A stretch of DNA of 64,000 nt, taken from Ctena decussata (Eukaryota; Mollusca; Bivalvia; Lucinida; Lucinidae). The notes under the pieces are model-generated. The model had not been told where the DNA came from. It worked only from the letters and a program-made list of their open reading frames with translations, and did not search any database. This document shows positions 47,801 through 58,030 of this stretch, piece after piece. Within the stretch, counting starts at the first letter, position 1; every line of letters starts with the position of its first letter. The translations under genes and the position numbers were made by a program. Location: the NCBI GenBank assembly GCA_963989385.1, contig OZ022502.1, forward strand, positions 1,255,501 to 1,319,500. The letters run 5' to 3'.

Positions 47801-48326
47801 CTTGCAGCTTTACCGGCCCAAAATGCAGAATTGACAGCGGCAGCTTTTTTGAAACATTTCATTGTCACTTTTGGATGCCCATTAGAGGTGCACACAGATC
47901 AAGGTAGAAATTTCGAAAGTGATTTGTTCCAAGCTTTTTGTAAGGTCCTGGAGATCACCAAAACCAGGAGCACGCCCTACCATCCATCTGGGAACGGTCA
48001 AGTTGAGGTTTCTAACCGCGTCATTCTGCAAATGATTCGGTCATATGTCTCCCGGGGTGTGAAAGATTGGGACGAGCACCTTCCCCTAATTGTTATGACC
48101 CTGCACTCTATGAAAAACAGATCCACAGGTTTTTCTGCCAATATGATGATGCTCGGGAGAGAAGTGATTCAGCCAATAGATCTGATCCTTGGTCTTCCAT
48201 ATACCCTCTGGCGACTCAAATTCTGATTCTGACGAAAATGTTACAGAAAATGTATTATCAGAACCCCGAACTACTAGGGCAGGGAGAAAAATTAGAATAC
48301 CTGCCAAATACAGACATGCCTATTAG
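44777..48326 (+). pseudogene. degenerate gypsy-type pol (protease, RT, RNase H, integrase)
   Basis: Protease at 44,824-45,400 with DTAA at 44,929-44,940 where DTGA is usual. RT about 45,846-46,574, catalytic YLDD at 46,233-46,244. RNase H about 46,590-47,040 (CDASDRQIGSAL, HNSLVWL, NADALSR). Integrase about 47,490-48,226 with an HHCC finger and DDE residues (HLDSLGP, HTDQGRNF, NGQVEVSN). Breaks: frameshift near 45,840; TGA at 46,572-46,574 (Trp expected); frameshift near 46,800; TAA at 47,537-47,539; and an abrupt jump near 48,180-48,215 from the integrase core to the basic C-terminal tail (RTTRAGRKIRIPAKYRH, stop at 48,324) in another frame, implying deletion of the intervening C-terminal domain. 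Confidence 0.93.
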
Positions 48327-48960
48327 TTTCAGAACTATTTTGCTGATTGTTCACACTAGTGCTTTGTACCTGTGTGACTTTCATCAAAATATCTGCCCAA
48401 GAACAAACATATATGTTAGCTATTCTGCGTCAGTTTTGATGAATGAACACATTAGTGCTTTGTAGCTGTGTGACTTTCATCCATTCTGATGCTATCATTT
48501 TAATATCTGCCAAATACAAAGACATAAGGGTCATTATACATCAGTTTTGATGATTGGACACATTAGTGCTTTGCAGCTGTGTGACTTTCATCCATTCTGA
48601 TGCTATCATTTTAATATCTGCCAAATACAAAGACATAAAGGTCATTATACATCAGTTTTGATGATTGAACACATTAGTGCTTTGTAGCTGTGTGACTTTC
48701 ATCCATTCTGATGCTATCATTTTAATATCTGCCAAATACAAAGACATATTGGTCAGTTTACATCAGTTTTGATGATTGAACACACTAGTGCTTTGTAACT
48801 GTGTGACTCATCCATTCTGATGTTATCATTCCAATATCTGGAAAGATCAACAAATACCCATTATGACATCCGTTTAGGTGATATTATACAATAGTGCCTT
48901 GTACCTGTGAGAGTATCACCTATTCTGGTGTCATAATTCTTCTATTTATCTAATATTCTA
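48327..48960 (+). repeat. tandem repeat array after pol, about 110-bp unit
   Basis: About five or six units marked by CAGTTTTGATGATTGAACAC, AGTGCTTTGTAGCTGTGTGA and ATCTGCCAAATACAAAGACA. The last motif resembles the codons of the pol C-terminal tail (CCTGCCAAATACAGACATGC at 48,300-48,319), so the array probably arose by duplication of the pol 3' end. Units degrade toward 48,960. Confidence 0.8.
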
Positions 48961-48961
48961 G

Positions 48962-49190
48962 GGTGGTTGTGGTTGGGCGATGGTGCTGGGTACCTTTCAG
49001 TACCTGGGCGTCCTACTAATTTGGATAATAGTAGGGCAAGGGCCTGCTGTACTTGCAGTAGGCGCGGGTTGGGGTGGACATCAGGACATTTTTCTCTTCC
49101 CTATCATCTCTCTTTCTCCCTTCCTTTGGGGGACGGCTCGGTATAGACTGACATACTGTCTTAGAGAGCTGTTAAAGCCAAAACAAGCCG
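48962..49190 (+). repeat. SINE-like insert, copy also at 37.9 kb
   Basis: Shared with 37,877-38,100: GGGGCGTCCTACTGATATGG-type start, GTAGGGCAAGGGCC, GCAGTAGGYGCGGG, then TCTCTTT/CCCTTC tract and GACGGYTCGRTATAGACT. A shorter relative lies near 38,760-38,850. Two further 60-bp direct repeats follow at 49,196-49,255 and 49,415-49,474. No internal promoter boxes identified. Confidence 0.65.
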
Positions 49191-49952
49191 TAGTCTGTCT
49201 GGTGCTGTTTCATTATAGTGCTTTGTACCTGCATGATCAGTGCCAGACTGAGTTCTAAAAATGTCCATTCTATCATACTAAATATTTGACAATCATTCTA
49301 GTAATTGTCACAGGTAGAGCTTTGTAACTCCATGGCATTTACTAGTTTTGGTGTTAAATACGACATATACATAGCTATGTGATACAATTAGTGTCATATA
49401 AAATTACAAATTTAGTCTGGTGTTGTTTCATTATAGTGCTTTATACCTGCATGATCATTGCCAGACTAAGTCGGTTTCTTTGTTGAAAAGAAATACATAA
49501 ATATTGATGTCATTTCACTGAATTTAATTCAGTCAATATGACATTATTTATTGATTTTGGTATTATTTTAATGGCAGGTTAAATTATCTATTTGGCTAAC
49601 TTTGTATTATGTATTTAGCCAATTTTAACTGACTGATGTTACATTTCCAATTGATTGTTATTTCATAGAAAAATGAATATAAACACTTTTGCATGGCATG
49701 TCTGACTTCACATTGCCTAGTTGGCTAATTTCAGTTAACCACTTTGGCCAATTTTGCAATATTTACTTAAAATACATGCTGAGTTATGTCTGAGCCTAAC
49801 TCGGCATGCAAAATATAGCTATATGTATGACTCCGAATGGTGCAGACCTTGCCTAATGAATCCTTCTTGTCATGGCCTGGATCACCTTGATCAGACATGT
49901 GCATATATGCATGTGCCTGTATAAGAATGGACACATAAGGTATAACTATTCC

Positions 49953-49970
49953 TTTTATTTTTTATATAGG
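49953..49970 (+). promoter_or_regulatory. predicted 3' splice site just before TatD-like ATG
   Basis: A pyrimidine-rich run (CCTTTTATTTTTTATATAG) ends in AG at 49,968-49,969, and the ATG of the ORF starts at 49,971. This is the classical position for a spliced accessory or env mRNA in LTR elements. Partner donor proposed at 44,063. Confidence 0.5.
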
Positions 49971-51374
49971 ATGCCACCAAAAAGCAACAGAGCGAGGAGT
50001 CGTTTTTATGACATCTGTCAAGTCTGCGGCTGTAACTCTTCCCATGTATACAGGCACATGCTACGGGTCCACTTACCCTGGTATTTGGACCCTTCCACTT
50101 CATGCGTGGACTGTCATATGTCCACGGGGAAGGGGAGTGAGCTTCTGAGAGTGCACGGGCAGCACCAACTTTTCAATGGGGAATACCTACTACAGGCCTG
50201 GTTCCTTCTGATGAATGGGCTATTTCTATTCCTCAGTCAGGAACTAGGACTTGGGTCACCCATTGAGTTGTTGGGCTGCGCTGCAATTCGGGAGCTGGCT
50301 CCCACTTCTGTCCGTTTCACTGAGGAAGAACATTTCTTTCTCAGGGAGTACGACCGGAGAGCTGGACTGGAACCTCTTCCACTTGGTGATTACATGGCAG
50401 TACCCCCAACAAGAATCATTGCCTTAATGCACCCTGAATTAATAACACGACTGATCCCACACCTTGACTATCAGGCAATGAATAGGCTCCGATCTTACAC
50501 CAAGTACTCTTTGATAAATGGGTCCAGTCCGCAATTAGAGCATCCAGTGGTGAAAAGGGGTATAATTGATACCCATTTCCACCTGGATAGTTTCTTCGGT
50601 TGTCGCAACCGATCATTGTCAGATCTAGAGAACTCGGAATCTCTCCCTATACGCTTTCCATTCGCTATAGCAAACTATGGTTTTCCCAAAAAATGGCATT
50701 TTCTGACTTCTCATGTGCGGGCTGACCTAAGGCTAAGAATAACCTTGGGAGTCCATCCGCACATGATCACCAACTGTCAAGTTGACTCGCTATATGGCAA
50801 TCTGAAAGGTCTTTTGGACAGATATCCAGAAGCTGTTGGAATCGGCGAGGTCGGTTTGGATCTGACCACGAAGTGTAAGCACGGTTGTAACAACCCGCAA
50901 CACTGTCGTGATCAGAAACTTCTGGGACAACGCAGGTTCCTTCGGCTTGCCTTTCAGCTTGCGAAAGATCAAAATAAAGTACTGATTTTGCATGTGCGAG
51001 ATAGCGGTACAGGTGAAGCGGCAAAGGAAGTCTTAAAACTCCTTGAAGAAATGAACATGCTCAAACACCCGATTCACCGTCATTGTTTTGTTGGGAAGGA
51101 GGAGGAGTATAGACAGTGGTATACTTCTTTACCCAACTGCTACTTTAGCATATCCCCTGTAACTGTTGATGACCCAAACACTATGTCTGCTCTGAGTACA
51201 CAGAACTTTCGCACAAGAATTTCGCTCGAGTCAGACTCTAGATATCTTGGCAAATTTCCATGGTCCATCCATAAAGTTGCAAGTAATGCTGCTCTGTTAT
51301 TGGGTATGACTTTGACAGAACTAGTGTGGGACTGTAATAAGAATGCAGCCAGGTTGTATAACTTGCCCTGGTGA
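49971..51374 (+). CDS. zinc-finger plus TatD-family metal-dependent hydrolase, encoded inside the LTR element
   Basis: 467 codons, intact. TatD enzymes are TIM-barrel metal-dependent hydrolases, often 3'-5' exonucleases or endonucleases. All six usual ligand positions are present: H202 and H204 (IDTHFHLD), E293 (GIGEVGLD), H341 (ILHVRD), H371 (HRHCFVG), D422 (LESDSRYL). Residues 1-65 hold two zinc-finger-like motifs: C16-x2-C19 with H29/H34, and C45-x2-C48 with H62/H65. Residues 70-190 match nothing I recognise. The start chosen is the ATG just after the predicted acceptor; the frame is open 33 codons further up. It occupies the env position between pol and the 3' LTR. Function inferred from motifs; substrate unknown. 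Confidence 0.88.
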   Translation: MPPKSNRARSRFYDICQVCGCNSSHVYRHMLRVHLPWYLDPSTSCVDCHMSTGKGSELLRVHGQHQLFNGEYLLQAWFLLMNGLFLFLSQELGLGSPIELLGCAAIRELAPTSVRFTEEEHFFLREYDRRAGLEPLPLGDYMAVPPTRIIALMHPELITRLIPHLDYQAMNRLRSYTKYSLINGSSPQLEHPVVKRGIIDTHFHLDSFFGCRNRSLSDLENSESLPIRFPFAIANYGFPKKWHFLTSHVRADLRLRITLGVHPHMITNCQVDSLYGNLKGLLDRYPEAVGIGEVGLDLTTKCKHGCNNPQHCRDQKLLGQRRFLRLAFQLAKDQNKVLILHVRDSGTGEAAKEVLKLLEEMNMLKHPIHRHCFVGKEEEYRQWYTSLPNCYFSISPVTVDDPNTMSALSTQNFRTRISLESDSRYLGKFPWSIHKVASNAALLLGMTLTELVWDCNKNAARLYNLPW

Positions 51375-53393
51375 TCTCACACATTTCATCATGTAACCAC
51401 TGTTACGCCGTGTTTTGTATCATGCAAAATGATTCGCGGAAGACTGATATTTTAGTAAGATTTGATGTTTTGGAAAATATACTCAGTCGTAATATTCATT
51501 GTTTTAAAAAGTGATGCGTTGTGATTATACAGGTAAAAATCATGCTATATCCTTCGAAATCTTCAGTATGGCATGTCGCTGGATTCAAAACAATACTCAA
51601 AATGTTCAGAGAAGCTAGATCGTTTAGACTCGCTATCTGGACATATTTTATATAAAACCATGTGTGTTTGCTTGGCTAACCCTATTTCCTTTGTCATTGC
51701 AGTTCCTGAAGCTCACCAACAGTAAGTGAAATTTATGCATGCACTGTAGTATTTTTGTAGCTGCACGTCATTATTTCAGCATTTTAGGACTCACTTTAAA
51801 AGGTGTATGCAGTATTTATAGTGTTTGTAAAATAGGTTGTAACTCAAATATCTCCAACTTATTTTTAACTTGAAATATGTATTTCTTAAGACAGATTGCA
51901 GCACTACAAAGTAAATGAATCAACAAATAAATGCTGCTCTAAATATCATATAATTTTATTCATTTATGGCAAATCCTGTTCTACAATGTATAATAAATTT
52001 GTTTCTGTATCTCATAAATTATAAAATAACAAACGACAGAGTGCTCACCAGGAAATACACCAGTTCCTGTTCAATATGAAATTTTGTATTTTCATCAAAT
52101 ATTGTCAGTGATTATTGGTTTGAGATACACATGAAAAAAAGAGTAAGGGTTACATCTATTGGTAAAAAGAATGACAAATGTAAAGCATATACACCAAAGT
52201 GACTCCTAAAAGAATGCTAATCTTCAGTTCTAAAGTAGTAGTCTTTTATTTAGTTTCTTTTGGTTGATGTTCATAGCGCCAAGTGGCCACTTCTAAGTTT
52301 CTTTTATTTTAGTTCATTTCTATATTCAGTTGCAGCTGGTCCTTCCCAAAGAAAGATCTCGAGTCTCCAGACCTCACTTTGATTTATATTCAGTTGTATT
52401 TATTCTAGTTTTTTCTGTTTATGTTGCCTTGCTTGTATCAGCATGTAGCTGAGCTAGCATATGACCCATAGCATGAAGTGGCTATATTTGAATAACATAC
52501 ATATGGCTAAGGAAAGCACATATGGCTTAAGAAAAGCTTATCTACTATGTATCATAACATTGTATAACTTTAAACGTAACGCTATCTGAAATTGTGTTAA
52601 ACATGGAAGTTGGGTCATACTCTAGGACCAGTTTAATCCTTTTACAGAAGCTTTTCAGTACCCAGGATCCCTTGATTTCTGGTATCTGTACCTTACTTTC
52701 AACTAAGGTTCTTGTCTGTGTCTGGAGAAACATAATATATTGCGGTGGCAAATGTACTTCAATTGCATATTCCTTTGGTTATAAATCACTGATTATATCC
52801 TCATAATGTAGTAAAACTTATTTGACTGGGTTGTCTACTATTCAAATGAAATAAAGGGAAAAAAAACTCTTGAAGTAACCCTAATTATTTAATAAAAAAA
52901 TTGTGGAATTGTGCTGGGTTATTTCTCAACAAAACTAATGTAAAGCTGCTAAAACTCACTCTAATATGACCCAAGTTTCATGTCTGTTCCAGGTAACATG
53001 TATATATGTATTCTCAATTTCTAATACACATTTATTGAAAATTGATATGTATTTGGAAAGGTATTCCAGTAAATGTTAAGTGTTTCGTATTATCTAAGTC
53101 TATAAATGTATGATAATCTATGTCAGCCATTATCATCAAAATATCCAATTTTAAATTACATTGCCATATTAAGGCTTCCACTAAATTTATCTAGGCAGTA
53201 CTTGAAGATAAACAAACGTAATACTATATACCTCAGTTTGCACCTTCAACTTCTATTTCCCTTCATTTTCAAATATTTAAATAAAACAATTTAGGTAGGG
53301 ATTTTTCTTAAAGTATATTTACATTATTTAAAATGCAACAAAAAACAGCTTGTAAAAAACTCCATTCTATATATGTGTAGGGCTTTTTGTAAT
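51375..53393 (+). other. AT-rich non-coding tail of the LTR element
   Basis: About 2 kb between the TatD-like stop and the polypurine tract. No ORF beyond 70 codons with recognisable homology and no clear repeat found. Several AATAAA-like strings occur (for example near 51,930). Confidence 0.5.
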
Positions 53394-53403
53394 AGGGGGA
53401 GAG
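53394..53403 (+). other. polypurine tract
   Basis: AGGGGGAGAG directly abuts the 3' LTR, the expected plus-strand primer site. Confidence 0.8.
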
Positions 53404-53664
53404 TGTTGTGCTGCTAGTCTACTTGGTGGCCCAGAGCACCTATGTAGGAGGAAATTTCTTACAAAGAACAACATCGGAAGAGTCCGTCAATCTCCGGAAC
53501 ATGTGACCAAGAAAACACGAGCTTCTTGACTTCTTCAAGACTTCTTCAAGGCACGTGGAATACTAGGATCTTTCCTCATTCGAAGACCAAACCTGAACCA
53601 GTGAAGACCTGTTGAGCCAAGCTCCGGAAACCCTCCTTTCTTCAGGCAAGTCTTCGTCTCAACA
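53404..53664 (+). repeat. 3' LTR
   Basis: Identical to the 5' LTR except for C at 53,647 in place of T at 44,064. That change turns the splice-donor GT into GC. It is flanked by AGGGGGAGAG upstream and the ATAG duplication downstream. Confidence 0.97.
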
Positions 53665-53999
53665 ATAGTACTAACAGACTGACAGGGAATATGTACTTGC
53701 TGTTGTTATATGTTATAATCTCATGACAACAGCATCAGATCGGTTTCCTGTAGTATTTACAGAGACTATTCTCCAGCTGTTGCTCTACTCTCTTGTCCAC
53801 AGGAGGATCTTGGTTTTCTGTGTTACTAACTGAGACTATGTTCCAGATATTGTGATAATCTGATGACAACAGGAGGAGCATGGTTTCCTATAGAACCACA
53901 GAATCATGCGCCAGCCGTTGTCATAATCCTGAGACAACAGGAGTACCATGCTTTTCTGTAGTACTAATAAAGACCATGCTCCAGCCGTTGCTATAGTCT

Positions 54000-54458
54000 T
54001 AAATTTACACTTGCCATTGACTTCCCTTAGGTAAACCTTTGAGAGCAACTGGCTTCGTACACCGATGAACGGCAATTGATTAGATAACGTTTCCATCAAG
54101 TGGCGTCTAAGATAAACAAACGTCTTGATTGGTCCACGTAACGTTCGACTGATGCCACGTTATAACGGCGGCTGTTTAACGTAATGGCCAAATAGGTCGT
54201 TACTATCTTTTCCTCGACGCCTATTTTGCATATTCTACATTGAATTACCACGAAAACAGCACAGGAAGGGTCTAAAATCAAGTGTAAATATAAGAACAGA
54301 AATTTGATTTTTCAGCGTTCATCGCGTGATGAAGCCAACGGGCAGAGCTAAAATTTTACGAGGAGCGCTTCGCGCTTCATGAAATTTTCGCTACCCCCAC
54401 CCCCCCCCCCCCCCCCCCCAACTAGCTTCATCACACGATGAACGCTGAAAAATCAATT
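54000..54458. repeat. about 440-bp dispersed repeat, copy 2
   Basis: Homologue of 36,706-37,143; its hairpin is interrupted by a poly-C run at 54,396-54,419. Confidence 0.8.
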
Positions 54459-55255
54459 GTCAACTCTTAAATGACAATAGGAGGAGCTTGGATTCCTATA
54501 ACACTAATAAAGACAATACTCCAGCTGCTGTGTATTATTCTCTGATGACAACAGGTTGATCGATCGGCGTTTCCAATAGCACTTACAGGGACTATGTTGT
54601 AATAATCTAATAACAATAGTGTGTTAGCGATAACGGAGACCATGCTCCAGCTGTTGTTTGACCCTCATGACAACAGGTGAAGCATGGTTCGCTATACAAC
54701 TAACGGTGACCATACTGCAGCTGTGTTACCGTGCTCCAGCTGTTGTTATAATCCAATGACAACTGGAGAAGCATGGTTTCCTTTTAAGTTATACGGACCA
54801 TGTTCCAGCCGTTGTTGTTATCGTATAACAACAGGAGGAGCTTTGATTTTTATTATACTAACAGAGACCATGCTCCAGCTCTTGTTATACGTTCCTGACA
54901 ACAGATCGATTTCCTAGGAATGACCTTGATTTAGCTGTTCTGTCTACTTATTTTATTTTTTCTCCGAACAGGCAGAACAGAAAGCAGATGTAACGGAGCT
55001 GCTGTGCCGGAGTACTTCGGAGTACTCCGTCTTCCGAGGTGGTGTGATTGAAACAGCCGCGTGACCTGTTCTGAAAAAAAAAACATGGCCGACAAACACA
55101 TTTCAAATTTTTGAGACAGAATAGTGCGGTTAGAACAAAATTATAACTTATGCGGGATAAGTACAATAACCAAACAAGCAGTATGATTAAGTTGTCTAGA
55201 AATATAATAATTTGTTTTCCTAGTACACTAACAATGTTATAAGCCATATTTGTCC

Positions 55256-55424
55256 AGGGGCCGTATTTATAAAGCAACTTAAGTGGTTGCTCTGCTGTTG
55301 CTAAGGCTAAATTTCGGTAAAGGAGATTCCCTACAACTATGAATTTTGCTCTAGAGGAACAATCTGAAAAAGCCTAACAAACAGCATAGCAACGACATAA
55401 GTGGTTTTATAAATACGGCCCCAG
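55256..55424. mobile_element. palindromic MITE GGGCCGTATTTATAAA, copy 3
   Basis: GGGGCCGTATTTATAAAGCA and TTTATAAATACGGCCCC ends, internally rearranged. Confidence 0.8.
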
Positions 55425-56705
55425 GTAGTTATTCACTTGATTTACACCAGAGTCTACTGGAGTAGTCCAAAGTGTTCTGTTTCATCTGATTTAAGTGGCT
55501 GTCCCAGCTGGAGCATGATCAGTGTTAGTTCTATAGGAAACCAATCTCATCCTGCTTCATAGGATTGTAACTCCAGCTGTTATTTTCTTTCTTGACAACA
55601 GAAGGAGCATGGTTTCCTATAATACTAATAGAGACCATGCTCCAGCTGTTGTTCTACACTCATGGCAAGAGGAGAAGCATGGTTTCCGATAGTACTAACA
55701 GAGGCCATGCTCAAGCTGTTGTTCTACTCTCAAGGCGACGGACAGATCATGGTTTCCTATAATAATAACAGAGACAGTGCTCTAGCTGTTGTTACACTCT
55801 CATGGCAACATATGGAGCAGGGTTTCCTAAAGTGGTAACATAGACCATGCTCCACAGTTCTATACTCTCGTGACAAATGGAGGAGCATTGTTACCTATAG
55901 TGACAACAGAGACCATTCTCCAGCTGTTGTGGTGATCTTATGCCAACAGGAGGAGCATTGTTTCCTATAGTACTTACAGAACTATGCGACAGCCGTTGCC
56001 ATAATCTCAGGACAACAGCCTCAGAGGAGCATGGTTTCATATAGTAGAGACCATTCTTCAAGCGTTGCTACAACATTGGTACAAATTGTATATAAATATT
56101 TAGGATAAAAACTCGATAAGCTTTAGCTTCCGTTCTGATCCTTTTTCTGTTTTCATGCTATGTATATACGACTGTGATTGTTCTATTATGAAATAAAACA
56201 TGTTAAAACCTGGTCGAAGTTGTAGAACTCCTAGAATTCGACCTCTAGGCTAATCCCACTAGCAATAACCCTAGACTCAGTAGTTTTTGGAATGAAAGCA
56301 GAGTGACCCCCCCCCCCCCACCCCAGAGTCGCCAAAGTACCTAGGTTCTAAATATAAATTCTCTTTGAAGAGTCGCTGCTGAGATACAAGTGTTGTCTTG
56401 AGATAATAAAAGTATTGTATAAAACTAACGCAAGTGTGACGCGGATATGGGCGAGGCAATAGCTTTGCGAGTATAGACGAGCGGAATGGAGAGAGATGGG
56501 CTCCGCTTTTTATTCGCTGTGCCCAAGATACGATGGGCCTCTGAATTCAATCGCCCCAACAGCAAACCTTCACTGTATTAGATATTATATCGTCGCACTC
56601 GGTGAGTTTTGCTCAGAAATATAATTAGGGGAAAAAGAATTAAGAATAAATAAATATAAATTAACAAATAGATAAATAACAATAAATAAACTGAAACAAT
56701 AAATA

Positions 56706-57572
56706 AGGGACGAGTCATTTATTATCAGGTGGGGGGGCCGGGTACATTTAGGGGGGGGGGGTCGGAATTTTTTTTTGTGATGTACTGGGGGGGTCGGAAA
56801 TAAAAAAGCCTTGGAGCAGGGGGGGTCATATATTTTATTAGGCATATTGGGGGGGTCAGAATTCTTCCATCCGTCTTAATTTTTAAAAATGTCTCTACTT
56901 CTGGGGGGCGAAGCCCCCCAGACCCCCCTTTACTTCTAAAATTTCAGTCTCTTTTCTTTCAAACTCAAAGCTTAAACTTAAAACACATTATGAAAATGAC
57001 GCAAAAAAAAACTTCCCCACCTTCATATCCAAAAACAGATCTTTTTCATTGATTTGCTAGAAAACAGTATGAAAGTGTCTAAAAATCATGTCAAGTAGAT
57101 GATTTCGTTCTCATTTAAATTTAATGCCAGCATTTGTGATACCAGCTCTCCGCATGCCTTTTCATCAGCAAAAACACTGTGGCTTCTGGGGACTGCGCCC
57201 CCAGACCCCCATCGCCCACAGGCCCAGCTGATATTATTAGCAGTTATAATTATTAAGCATTCGACAAACAGATTTCTGGATGGCCATAAGCAGAAGAAAA
57301 AGTGCAAGAAATGCAAAGTTTAAACAGACCATGATTACATATAATTAACCTGTTAGAATACAGCAAGGTTTGAGGTCAGTCTGACATAGAATAGGTAATA
57401 TGGTTTATGTGCATGAAGGGTACCTGGTACTGGGGATAGGGGGGGGGGTCATAAAAAATTTTGTCACCTATCTGGGGGGGGTCGGAAAAATAATTCTGGT
57501 GAGACTGGGGGGGTCGGAAAAATTTTGGTGAACCGTATGAAAATGTACCCTGATAATAAATGACTCGTCCCT
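56706..57572. mobile_element. 867-bp TIR element with G-run tracts
   Basis: GGGACGAGTCATTTATTATC at the left and GATAATAAATGACTCGTCCC at the right. Several GGGGGGGTCGGAAA-like tracts lie inside both ends, and a GGGGGCGAAGCCCCC hairpin at about 56,902. No transposase. Confidence 0.75.
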
Positions 57573-57833
57573 AAAACAGAATTAGTGTTTGCAGAGAGCT
57601 TTAACATGCTGAATAAAGTTTCAAGTTAGTTTTAGTTATTATTGGATTTTCCGCACGCCATTTATTATAACTGAAAATGGATTAACCAACGTCTATTTAA
57701 AGTAACTGACCGACGCATGCGCAATTAAAAAAACTATTTTACCCGAAAAATAATTAAAATATATCTACACGTTTTCAAATTATTCTAGGAGTACAGTACA
57801 AAAATTAACCCCGCTTTATCAACCATAAAACAG

Positions 57834-58030
57834 GAGAACCGGTAACTCAGTTGGTTAAGCGCTGGCCTGCTAAGCACGGGGTACAGGTTCGAGTCCCTTT
57901 GAAGGCGGAAATCGTTTCAACCGTAAACGGGCTTCCATTGCACACAGAGTTTTAATATCACCTTCCCATCGTTCTGATATGACTGAAGTATAGTTGAAAA
58001 GGACGTAAATTCGAAAGTCATGCAAAATAT
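57834..58030 (+). repeat. SINE family A, copy 3
   Basis: GTAACTCAGTTGGTTAAGCG head with GGTTCGAGTCCC B box; body CCATTGCACACAGAG and GATATGACTGAAGTATAG. Confidence 0.75.

Larger units (their letters stand above)
43821..53664 (+). mobile_element. Ty3/gypsy-type LTR retrotransposon carrying a TatD-family ORF
   Basis: 9,844 bp with 261-bp LTRs that differ at one base, termini TGTTG...CAACA, and a 4-bp target duplication ATAG (43,817-43,820 and 53,665-53,668). Order: 5' LTR, primer-binding site against tRNA-Ser(GCU), gag remnant, pol (protease, RT, RNase H, integrase, i.e. the Ty3/gypsy order), tandem repeats, a TatD-like ORF, AT-rich tail, polypurine tract, 3' LTR. Gag lacks a start and most of its expected length; pol has two frameshifts, two in-frame stops and a truncated integrase tail. 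The TatD ORF is intact. It is inserted in a minisatellite whose unit contains the ATAG target. Probably non-autonomous and recently inserted. Confidence 0.95.
53665..56080 (+). repeat. minisatellite, hairpin-forming unit (right block)
   Basis: Continuation of the 42,470 array. It begins ATAGTACTAAC directly at the LTR boundary and is interrupted by the 54,000-54,458 repeat and the 55,256-55,424 MITE. Units vary and degrade toward 56,080. Confidence 0.85.

Noticed and set aside
48327..48960. CRISPR-like array
   Set aside because: Whole units repeat without unique spacers, inside a eukaryotic retroelement.
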